Below, piece after piece: positions 10,356 to 18,901 of a DNA stretch of 64,000 nt (position 1 is its first letter; each line of letters starts with the position of its first letter). The DNA is taken from assembly GCA_047495785.1 (NCBI GenBank), contig JBLDXI010000007.1, forward strand, positions 1,612,001-1,676,000, in the 5' to 3' direction. The translations under genes were made by a program, and so were the position numbers. Below the pieces are notes generated by a model. The model had not been told where the DNA came from and did no database searches. It saw only the letters and a program-made list of their open reading frames with translations. Origin of the DNA: Lepidodermella squamata (Eukaryota > Gastrotricha).

Positions 10356-10970
10356 TCATGACTACTATTATCATGTATGGCAGATTTATGTTAGATAGAT
10401 ACCATGCGGTTGTCAGTTTGAGCGAATTTCGCTTCACTCGGAGCACGGCGGAGAACAAACAACAATGGGAACCGGGACTATTGCTAAGCGCTTAAGCGCG
10501 GCGCACTCAGGCCGCCAGGTTTGGGCTGTCAAATGTCAATTATCAATTGTCGATTGCAGTCATTTCGCTTGGAAATTGCCCTCATCCTTCTTACTGTCTT
10601 ACTGACGTGCCAGGACGATGCGCTTCGTTCCAACTAATTGCCTCTTGTCGAATTAGGCCCAATTATGGTTTGTTGAGTCACTCAGCTATGCGAATCAAGC
10701 CGAAACATTAAAATGACGTGTTGATCGTTACACATTCCATGTGAGGTCTATATGGCTTCATTTTTTTAGGCTAATTATTTAATTAGCCGATAATATATAA
10801 TAATAATATATTATATAGTACGTCAATTCACAGCAGTTCCTCAACTTTTGACATACCCACGACGAGCAGCATGTCAAAGCTGATATGTGGTGATTGATCG
10901 CTAGGGTAATTAAGCTTTCTTGAGGAAAAGTGCCCACCTGATATTGCCTTCTACAAGCTTTTACAGAGAA

Positions 10971-13298
10971 ATGAAAGTATCTTCATCGACCTTCCTTGTT
11001 TTAATAGCTATCGCAGCTGGCGAAAAACCTTTTATTCTAAAAATTCCAATGACAATGCCCCTAGAAGGGCAAGTCTTCCCAATGGGTCCAGTGTGCACCG
11101 AAGCTGTGAGCTTCGTTCTGGAGGCGATCAACTCAAACCCGAATTTCCTGCCAAATTATAAAATTCAAATAGATCTAGGAGATGACCAGTGCTCAGCCGC
11201 CGACGCTGCAAGGATGTCACTTCAGATTTACGAAAATATCAAGCCAGTTCTACCAGCATCTCAAGTACTTGGAACATTGACTATACCGGCTTACGATTTC
11301 AGTGAATCGAGCGAGGCTTTTGTCCCGCCGATATACATAGGAGGGCTTTGCTCTCCAACTTGTTCAGCGGCATCTAGATTCGCTCAGCAGTATGGTTTCA
11401 TCAATATTCTGATCGGCTGTGCTGAAGTTCGTTACACAAACAGAAAACTTTACCCGAATTTATATCGATTCACAGCCTCTTTCTCGGAAATTGAAAAATT
11501 TCGAGCGAAATTCATGACGTACATGGGCTGGAACAAAATCGGCTACTTGGCTGATGCGGTCCAGCTCACCCCTGAGGATGCTGTCTACTTTTTCAGGGCT
11601 GTTTTAGCTGCTGGGAAAAAGGTTGCGGCTGAAGAGTTCTTCGTTGATAACCCTGCTGAATCGTTAGCCAGGCTGAAATCAGCCGATGTCCGAGTAATCT
11701 GGGGCAACTGCTATTTCAACAACTGCCCTTTAGTTGCTTGCGAGGCCCACCGAATCGGCCTTTTCGGCCCTAGAATTGTGTGGATGTTCAATACCTGGAT
11801 AGATTTATCGATTTCTCCAATACCGAATGGTTGTAGCAGGAAGATTATCCAAGAATTCGCTAATTTATCGATTTACCTAGGTCAAGATGTAAGTGGAGAA
11901 TTTCGCCCAGCTGATGCGCCAACTGATATTGGCTTTACAAGGGGTCAATTTTTGTCATATATGAGGTCAAAGATTTCCGGATTTGAACGGCACAACGCTT
12001 ACGCATTAAGGCTGACTTGCGCGGAAAATGTCATCATTGCCGGATCAATTATACACCAAACGGAGCTTCAACTGATTGGTCGAAAAGAAACACTCAAAGA
12101 TTTGATAGCGAATCGCAGTCGAGCTACGGAGCTTCGAGAGTTGATCCGGAGCAATACAGAGAACATCAAAGCATTTGGATTTTACGAAGTAGGATTTTTT
12201 GACAGGCAGTTTGAATCTATTAATCCACCGATGGTTGTCGAACAACTTAGAGATGGATCTCGTTTTACTGCTCTTGTCACGAGAAATCGTAGTGAGGAAA
12301 ATATGGAAAAATATTTCCAGATTTTATCACCGCTAAAATGGGCCACATCTGATGGTAAACCCCCCAGGACTGAACATGTCAAAATTGCTCGCTTAAAGCA
12401 ATCAGACGGTAGAATTATTGCAGCATTGATAGCTTTATCTGCTTTTAGCTTGGCTGGAGTTTGGCTGATTCGATTAATCATGAAGATATGGAAAATCGAA
12501 AAGTACGCCCCTATAAATACTCTGATTTGTTTTGGCTCGACCCTCAGTTCGATTTCTGTTTTTACTTACCCTTTGGACGACTCTATCCAGTCGAATTTGA
12601 CAATCTATTGCACAGCCCTTTTTCCACTGAATACATTTGAGTTGTCTATCTTATTCGGATCGTTAATTGCCAAGCTTTGGCTCAACAGGTTCGATACTGA
12701 TAACAAGTATAAGTATCGCGGATATTTTTTCCTGATGATGATCCTTTTGGTAGATGCTTTTCTAATTGCAGCCTGGTATTTAGGTGAATTTAAGCCGTCC
12801 GTTACAGCTTTCAAAAATGTTTGGACTAATGAGAATTCCGATGCACAGATTACAGAGTCTGTTCATCAGTGCTCCTTCACAACGCGGGAGAAACCGTTAT
12901 CTTACTCCGCAATCGCTATCCTCGCTATACATGTTTTCCTAATTTTGTCAGCTGTTATCCTTGCCTTCGTCTCTCTTCGAAAGAAATTACTATCGAGGAC
13001 CGTTACAAGCAGGTTGACAAACAGATCAAACCACTCTTTAATAGCTGCAAAAGCTCTAAATCATCGCCTTGAGAAAGTCCGGGCCAAAGGAAATTCTTTC
13101 ACCGTATGTGGCCTGCTCTCAATTGTTCTCATCTCATCTTTTGCATTCTCAGTTTTCAATGCAGACGGATTCGCGTTGTTTATTGTCATGTCTATATACA
13201 CAGCCACCAGTAATTCAATAGTTACAGTCATGCTTTTGTACGAGTTGCTTGCAACTTGTGCAACTTTGAAAGATAATTCAAAACGAAAACATCGATAA
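10971..13298 (+). CDS. GABA-B-like class C GPCR, subtype B
   Basis: Intronless, 775 residues from the ATG at 10971 (signal peptide MKVSSSTFLVLIAIAAG). The ectodomain starts with EKPFILKIPMTMPL and contains the array-wide ANSNPNFLPNYKI-type and DLGDDQCSA motifs. It ends in KWATSDGKPPRTEHV before TM1. The seven-helix part and tail are of a different type from copy 1: FELSILFGSLIAKL in TM3, then a basic linker with SRLTNRSN and HRLEKVRAKGNS, and a KRKHR end. This matches the copy at 18902. A 233-bp ectodomain tract (11229-11461) is, however, identical by eye to the subtype-A gene at 15683, so the gene is a conversion mosaic. Expected role: plasma-membrane metabotropic receptor with unknown ligand. 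Confidence 0.88.
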   Translation: MKVSSSTFLVLIAIAAGEKPFILKIPMTMPLEGQVFPMGPVCTEAVSFVLEAINSNPNFLPNYKIQIDLGDDQCSAADAARMSLQIYENIKPVLPASQVLGTLTIPAYDFSESSEAFVPPIYIGGLCSPTCSAASRFAQQYGFINILIGCAEVRYTNRKLYPNLYRFTASFSEIEKFRAKFMTYMGWNKIGYLADAVQLTPEDAVYFFRAVLAAGKKVAAEEFFVDNPAESLARLKSADVRVIWGNCYFNNCPLVACEAHRIGLFGPRIVWMFNTWIDLSISPIPNGCSRKIIQEFANLSIYLGQDVSGEFRPADAPTDIGFTRGQFLSYMRSKISGFERHNAYALRLTCAENVIIAGSIIHQTELQLIGRKETLKDLIANRSRATELRELIRSNTENIKAFGFYEVGFFDRQFESINPPMVVEQLRDGSRFTALVTRNRSEENMEKYFQILSPLKWATSDGKPPRTEHVKIARLKQSDGRIIAALIALSAFSLAGVWLIRLIMKIWKIEKYAPINTLICFGSTLSSISVFTYPLDDSIQSNLTIYCTALFPLNTFELSILFGSLIAKLWLNRFDTDNKYKYRGYFFLMMILLVDAFLIAAWYLGEFKPSVTAFKNVWTNENSDAQITESVHQCSFTTREKPLSYSAIAILAIHVFLILSAVILAFVSLRKKLLSRTVTSRLTNRSNHSLIAAKALNHRLEKVRAKGNSFTVCGLLSIVLISSFAFSVFNADGFALFIVMSIYTATSNSIVTVMLLYELLATCATLKDNSKRKHR

Positions 13299-13453
13299 CG
13301 GGCTAAAAGCATAATATTGTTAGTGTCGCTGAATAACTCTGATTCAGGCTTTAAGTTGACGGGTGACAAGTAAAAAGCGGCGTTTTTTCACATAAATACA
13401 AGGCCAAAAACGAATGACTTTACAAAAGACATTGCGACTACAATATCAATATA

Positions 13454-13874
13454 CCGTATTTTATGAATTTTTAGGTAGGACCCAAATATAGGGCAGAACC
13501 TGAATAAAGGGCGGAGGGTAATGGTCAGTCATTTGAAATAATAAATGACAGAACTGTATTAATAGGCAGGGTCTTGTATGAAGTGGCTTACATGAGCGCC
13601 TGCTCGGTAAATGGTTAAAATTGGATAGGTTGCGATTTTTTGTCAGTAAGTGTAATAATCGTCCTTTATCCACCGTAATCCACTTGAGCAATCACTTCAA
13701 GCGTGTAGTCACAGGTTCTATAGTCGTTATTCGGCGGTTTTAACAGTTGGTCCATGTACTCTTCAGGTGACTGATTAGGTTCGAAAAATTAGAGGGCATA
13801 GCCTAAATACAGGGCAGAACTTGAACTTCGTTTGAAAAAATACAAGGCAGGGTCTTATAATTCGTTAAATACGG
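13454..13874. mobile_element. TA-flanked MITE-like element (421 bp)
   Basis: Left end CCGTATTTTATGAATT and right end, reverse complemented, CCGTATTTAACGAATT form imperfect terminal inverted repeats that continue to about 28 bp (..AGGACCC / ..AGACCC). Both sides carry TA (13452-13453 and 13875-13876), consistent with Tc1/mariner-type insertion. The interior repeats AGGGCAGAACTTGAA-type motifs. No transposase frame is present. Confidence 0.65.
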
Positions 13875-14157
13875 TATTATACTATTGCACCGTTCTTAGC
13901 CTGCCCTGGGCAGTCTTGGCCTTATACTTTCCAGCCTTAAAGAATGTACCACTCAAAGGTAGCCTAGATGACGCTACCTGACTGGTAACTGGTAACGTTG
14001 CTCCAATGCGCTAACAAGGACACGGTTGTCGCGACGAACATTCAATAGCACAGGAAGGCAGTCGTTATATGGATGGCCAGGTGATTAAGCTGCTATTTTA
14101 ACGCTATTGCTTAATGACCCATTGGAGCGTACATATACGTGAATTTTACTGCGGTTA

Positions 14158-14275
14158 GGATCATCCCAAACAGTGAAAGGACCAGGACCAAAAATTACCG
14201 CAAACTGAGAATATTCCATGTATTGAATATAGCTTCATCATATAAAATGTGTCAAATAAATAGTTCATACAGCAA
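14158..14275 (+). pseudogene. Relic of a receptor 3' end and 3' UTR
   Basis: Bases such as ATTACCGCAAACTGAGAATATT, preceded by a CATC.CAAAC run and followed by TATTGAATA..GCTTCATC and an AATAAA, match the C-terminal codons and 3' UTR of the subtype-A receptors (compare 6850-6931 and 24560-24664). The receptor body is missing. It is a footprint of a deleted array copy between the receptor at 10971 and the orphan HSP exon. Confidence 0.65.
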
Positions 14276-14994
14276 AACCTGTTATCTCGAAACTCTCTCT
14301 ATGTCGAACACTTTTCGACGAACCGAGTAAAGCACGCACAGAATTATCTTTCATGTCGAACTCTCTAGACTCGAAAGTCGAACGGCTGTGGCCGGACCGG
14401 TGGACACGTGCCACAGTGTAAACACATTTGCGGAATTAAATTGTTAATTTTCAAATTTTAGGTTCAGTCAGCAGTATTTGAAATGTACAAATTCGGTATA
14501 AGGTAAAAATACACGATCTACATACGTATAAACATGTAAAAACATCTAAAAGCATGTAAATTGCTCCGGAAACCGGAATTTATACAACCCACCTGTATAA
14601 ATTCAACTTTTTAACGCTAAGGAATTTTATTGGCAAATAGAAGATTTTACGTGGCCTCGGTTTTCATGTATCGTTCTTCTGAAATATGTGAATCGTCGAA
14701 GCTAAAAGGAACCCATATAACAGTTTTTCAAAAATGAACTTTTTCACCAAACATCACAAGAAGCATTTTCATCACCAATTTCTCAAATTGTATCCCAATT
14801 TAACGAGGATTTAAGGAAAGTTTACAACAGACTAGATCTATCGACTGCTGAAACCCGCTCCAAACAATTCCTCATGGTTACGGAGTTATTAAAAAAATTC
14901 GAGGCAAAAAAAGTTATCATCCGTACTTTATTTAATTTAATTACATGTAATTAATTTAGATTTCAATATTTTTATTTTTTTCCAATGTGTTTAG

Positions 14995-15225
14995 GCCTTA
15001 AAAAGCATCGACACTTCTAAGATGGAGATAGCTTCCCACATCACTCCGGCTGGAATGCCGGTTATTGAATCGATCCTTCCCCCGATGTCTCGTGAAGACC
15101 GGCAACGCTACCTCGACGCTGTCAAGCATCACGAAACTGGCGGCGGCGATTACATAACAGCTACGAGTCCGTTCGGATCTTGGCCGCCGAATATGACTCC
15201 GATCACGGTTAACATCGCTGCTTAA
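14995..15225 (+). pseudogene. Orphan duplicate of small-HSP exon 2
   Basis: A copy of HSP exon 2 (3833-4063) with its splice acceptor and about 60 bp of the preceding intron. The 76 codons are open and differ from the original at only three residues (L to P, T to S, I to L, by eye). No exon 1 precedes it, so it cannot encode an Hsp20 protein alone; it lacks the first half of the alpha-crystallin domain. It sits 457 bp before the receptor at 15683, as the real HSP sits 445 bp before 4509. The low divergence suggests a recent duplication or conversion. Use as an alternative terminal exon of the upstream HSP gene is conceivable but unsupported. Confidence 0.85.
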
Positions 15226-15682
15226 ATCTTGAGAATAACTGATTCAGTCTTACCTAACGATTTCTTCAAATGGTCAAAGATAAGGAGTGAGTCTCTAAAT
15301 TTTAAATTCGATGCATAAAATGTTTTGAAATTTTCGGATGATTCTATAACAATGTCAAATGAATTCCATATCGATTGCAAGACGGCAGGGGTTAGCTTTT
15401 CCAACTTATCTTTGCGATTCACAAGCAAGCAAATGGAGCGAAATGTCCAATTTTAAACATAAATCGAAGGACAATCTCACGTGAATCCTTGCGTTTTATC
15501 GCCTAATTATGACGTCCATTCGCACTGTAATCCGTCATTACGCATAGACACACCTACATGCTAAACCTTCTGTCCACTAAAAAGTCACGTTTCGCACGAA
15601 ACAGTTCATCGCCTGAATAACAGAGACTGTTTTTAAGGAGAAATTTGTCCATCAGTTTTAGTGCCACAGCATAAAAGATAGA
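15226..15682 (+). other. Subtype-A receptor upstream region (second unit)
   Basis: Follows the orphan HSP exon and leads into the receptor at 15683. It retains the ATCGCCTG..AGACTGTTTTTAAG block that also precedes 22243. No gene seen. Confidence 0.5.
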
Positions 15683-18046
15683 ATGGACATTTCTTCGATA
15701 ATTTCACTTGCGTTCATTCTTGCGACATCGGCAGCAGAAAAGCCGTTCACATTGAAGATCCCGATGGCAATGCCGTTGGGTGGCAGAATCAACCCAATGG
15801 GCCCGATGTGCACCGAAGCTGTGAGCTTCGTTCTGGAGGCGATCAATTCAAATCCGAATTTCCTGCCTAATTACAAAATTCAAATCGATTTAGGTGACGA
15901 TCAGTGTTCAGCCGCGGCCGCTGCAAGGATGTCACTTCAGATCTACGAAAATATCAAGCCAGTTCTACCAGCATCTCAAGTACTTGGAACATTGACTATA
16001 CCGGCTTACGATTTCAGTGAATCGAGCGAGGCTTTTGTCCCGCCGATATACATAGGAGGGCTTTGCTCTCCAACTTGTTCAGCGGCATCTAGATTCGCTC
16101 AGCAGTATGGTTTCATCAATATTCTGATCGGCTGTGCTGAAGTTCGTTACACAAACAGAAAACTTTACCCGAATTTCTACCGCTTCGCGCCCTCTTTCGC
16201 CGAAATTGAAAAATTCCGAGCGAAATTCATGACCTACATGGGCTGGAACAAAATCGGCTACCTGGCTGATGCGGTCCAGCTCACCCCTGAGGATGCTGTC
16301 CACTTTTTCAGGGCTGTTCTCGCTGCTGGGAAGAAAGTCGCTGCCGAGGAGTTTTTCGTCGATAACCCTGCTGAATCACTGGCTAGGCTGAAATCAGCCG
16401 ATGTCCGAGTAATCTGGGGCAACTGCTATTTCAACAACTGCCCTTTAGTTGCTTGCGAGGCCCACCGAATCGGCCTTTTCGGTCCTAAAATTGCCTGGAT
16501 GTTCAACGTTTGGATCGACTTCGTCAACTCTCCAATAGTACCAAATGGATGTAGCAAGAAAATCATCCAGGAATTTGCCGATTCATCGATATACCTTGGT
16601 CAGGATATGAGTGGGGAATTTCGCCCAGCTGATGCGCCAAGTGAGGTTGGAATAACGCGAGGTCAATATTTGTCGCATATGAGGTCAAAAATTCCGGGAT
16701 TTGAGCGCCACAATTCCTACGCTATGCGACTTTTATGCGCTGAGGATGTAATAATCGCGGCGTCAGTTCTAAACAGAACGGAGGTTCAATTGAACAGTCA
16801 AAACGAAACACTTACAAGTTTAATTTCAAACCCTAATCGAGCTTCAGAGCTCCGAGAGTTGATTCGAAGAAATACGGAGAATCTCAAAGCTTCCGGACTT
16901 CTCTACGACATAGGATTTGCAGATAAGCAGTTTGAAGGGATTGGACCGCCTTTGGTTGTTGAGCAACTAAGAATTGGAACTCGAGTGATTGCTGTGGTCA
17001 CAAGAAATCGTAGTGAGGAAATTATGGACAAATATTTCGAGATTTTATCCCCGTTGAAATGGTCCACGTATGATGGCAAACCCCCAAGGACAGAACCAAT
17101 AGAAATTATAAGGTTAAGACAATCAGGTTCTAGAACTATTACGGCATTTCTACCTTTAACTGCCGTTTGCTTAGCCGCAGTTTGGATAATGCGATTGATC
17201 GTGTGGATACGAAAAATCGAAAATTTCGCATTGATTAACACGCTGGTTTGTGTTGGCTCGACGCTTAGTTCGATCTCCGTTTTTACTTATCCTCTGAACG
17301 ACTCAATCCAGTCTAATTTGACGATCTTCTGTGAGGCCCTCGGTCCACTGATAACGTTTGGATTTTCCCTTTTAATCGGTTCCTTGATTGTCAAGCTATG
17401 CCTAATCAAGTTTGATGCTGAAAATAAGTACAGGAATTACGGTTATTGCTTTCTGATCATGATTCTTATGGCAGATACTTGCCTAATTGAAGCTTGGTAC
17501 CTCGGCGAGTTCAAGCCAACTGGGACAACTGTCAGGAAGATCTGGTACGATGACGCATACGACGCTAATATTATTGAGGTGGTCTATCGCTGCTCTTTCA
17601 CATCATCGCAGGTTTCTTACTCCGCAATTGCTCTGATGTGTCTGCAGGCTGTTTTGATTCTATCAGCTGTTATTCTTGCGGTTATTTCTCTTCGCAAAAA
17701 TGTCTCACAGAAGCACAGTGCTACGAACAGGATAATCCATAGATTCGTTCAGGGCTACCAAATACCACCAACTGCGATGGCGGCGATTACGCGAAAGGAA
17801 CGAAATGCTAAAGGGAATGCCTTCACGGTATATGGATTGTCAGCGATCGTTTTCATCACGGCATTTGCGTTATCAGGCTTTGTGGCCAACCCATTTTCGT
17901 TATTTATTGTGGTGGCAGTGTATGCGATCGCGACTAATGCGATGGTAATATTCTTGTTCCAGCAAGAGATGCGCGCCGCAATCAAGGTTAAAAATCAGTT
18001 GAAAGATCAAGAGAAAAGATCGGGGCCAAAGGTTACCGCAAACTAA
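15683..18046 (+). CDS. GABA-B-like class C GPCR, subtype A (copy 2)
   Basis: Intronless, 787 residues. Signal peptide MDISSIISLAFILATSA is followed by the flytrap ectodomain beginning EKPFTLKIPMAMPL. Ectodomain landmarks include WGNCYFNNCP and VACEAHRIGLFGP. The pre-TM1 linker is SPLKWSTYDGKPPRTEP. TM2 SVFTYPLNDS, TM3 GFSLLIGSLIVKL and the tail region RKNVSQKHSATNR then KGNAFTVYGL place it with subtype A. The C-terminus is longer than copy 1 and ends KVTAN. An AATAAA lies at 18090. Part of the ectodomain (15944-16176) is identical by eye to the subtype-B gene at 10971. The upstream HSP remnant marks it as the receptor of a duplicated [HSP tail + receptor] unit. Confidence 0.88.
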   Translation: MDISSIISLAFILATSAAEKPFTLKIPMAMPLGGRINPMGPMCTEAVSFVLEAINSNPNFLPNYKIQIDLGDDQCSAAAAARMSLQIYENIKPVLPASQVLGTLTIPAYDFSESSEAFVPPIYIGGLCSPTCSAASRFAQQYGFINILIGCAEVRYTNRKLYPNFYRFAPSFAEIEKFRAKFMTYMGWNKIGYLADAVQLTPEDAVHFFRAVLAAGKKVAAEEFFVDNPAESLARLKSADVRVIWGNCYFNNCPLVACEAHRIGLFGPKIAWMFNVWIDFVNSPIVPNGCSKKIIQEFADSSIYLGQDMSGEFRPADAPSEVGITRGQYLSHMRSKIPGFERHNSYAMRLLCAEDVIIAASVLNRTEVQLNSQNETLTSLISNPNRASELRELIRRNTENLKASGLLYDIGFADKQFEGIGPPLVVEQLRIGTRVIAVVTRNRSEEIMDKYFEILSPLKWSTYDGKPPRTEPIEIIRLRQSGSRTITAFLPLTAVCLAAVWIMRLIVWIRKIENFALINTLVCVGSTLSSISVFTYPLNDSIQSNLTIFCEALGPLITFGFSLLIGSLIVKLCLIKFDAENKYRNYGYCFLIMILMADTCLIEAWYLGEFKPTGTTVRKIWYDDAYDANIIEVVYRCSFTSSQVSYSAIALMCLQAVLILSAVILAVISLRKNVSQKHSATNRIIHRFVQGYQIPPTAMAAITRKERNAKGNAFTVYGLSAIVFITAFALSGFVANPFSLFIVVAVYAIATNAMVIFLFQQEMRAAIKVKNQLKDQEKRSGPKVTAN

Positions 18047-18901
18047 GAATATTGCTTGTATTGAATAGCTTCATCTTGCCATGGTATCCAATAAACCAAT
18101 GAATTTCAAATTTTTGCTTTGCTTTTAAATTTCAGGAAGAAGGAACTCGAATACGTTTCCGGCATTACTACTCCTTATGGATATCCATGATTGGTAAATC
18201 GGGCTGTTACTCAAGCCAAAGGCACTGATAGCCCTTGATATAAACCCTACTAATGCTGTTGTGAGGTGCACAAATAAGGAAGTTACTATAACTAAAAGCT
18301 GCCAGTTGTCGAAGTCGTCCGCCGTCTCTTGCCGAGATCATTCGAGCCCGTTACATAAGCAGGAAGCAGGCTATTCTGTAAATTCAGTGTCATTATTATA
18401 TATGGCTTGCATTTTTTTAATACGATGCAGTTGTCATCTCGTGTACCGGAGTACAGAAAGCATTTACAAATCAGCACAGCTTGTTGCATTGCGTCGATAA
18501 AGCAGAGCGGGCGCGTGGAGGAAACTTGGGTGGGCCTGATGATGTGCATTTTCCGTTGAGGTCACTTCGCTTGGTAATTGTTCTCCTTCTTACTGGCGAC
18601 GAGCTTCGTTCTGATACTTTTCTCCCTCCTGATTGCTTGTCTCTGGCGAATTAGGCCTAATTATGATTTGATGAGTGACGCAACAAAGCGAAGCGTGCCA
18701 CATCCTAGGTGAAATATATGTGGCTTCATAATATCGGCTAATTATACTGCGTCATTTTACAGGAGTTCCCTATCTTCTGACACGCCCACGGCATAGTGCA
18801 ACATGCTAAGACTGATGTGAGATAGCTGACGCCGAGGTAATTAAGTAATCTTAAGAAAGGATTTCCCTCTGATTTTGAATTGTCATAGCTTCTACGAAAA
18901 A
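18047..18901 (+). other. 3' UTR of copy 2 and subtype-B upstream block
   Basis: The first about 200 bp match the 3' UTR region of copy 1. From about 18560 to 18900 the sequence matches the region before the receptor at 10971 (GCTTCGTTC, GAATTAGGCCTAATTATG, GTAATTAAG) and is the likely promoter region of the 18902 receptor. No additional gene seen. Confidence 0.5.

Larger units (their letters stand above)
9613..10970. other. Intergenic region: receptor 3' UTR relic, foldback element, subtype-B promoter block
   Basis: 9613-9720 continues the 3' UTR of the decayed receptor. 10034-10355 is the foldback element. About 10560-10970 is a block whose landmarks recur before the subtype-B receptor at 18902 and the remnant at 25.1 kb: GCTTCGTTC, GAATTAGGC..AATTATG, GAGTCA/GAGTGA, GTAATTAAG close to the start. 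This block probably holds the subtype-B promoter. No other gene seen. Confidence 0.55.
13299..14994. other. Intergenic region with MITE and receptor/HSP remnants
   Basis: Contains a 421-bp MITE (13454-13874), a relic of a receptor 3' end (14158-14275), and, from about 14930, a copy of the HSP intron leading into its orphan exon 2. The rest (13880-14150 and 14280-14930) is AT-rich with no recognisable gene. Confidence 0.6.

Noticed and set aside
10032-10495. Open frames with repeated PSSSPKLFPQAL-type peptides
   Set aside because: Generated by the 13-bp tandem array and inverted arms of the foldback element, not by a gene.
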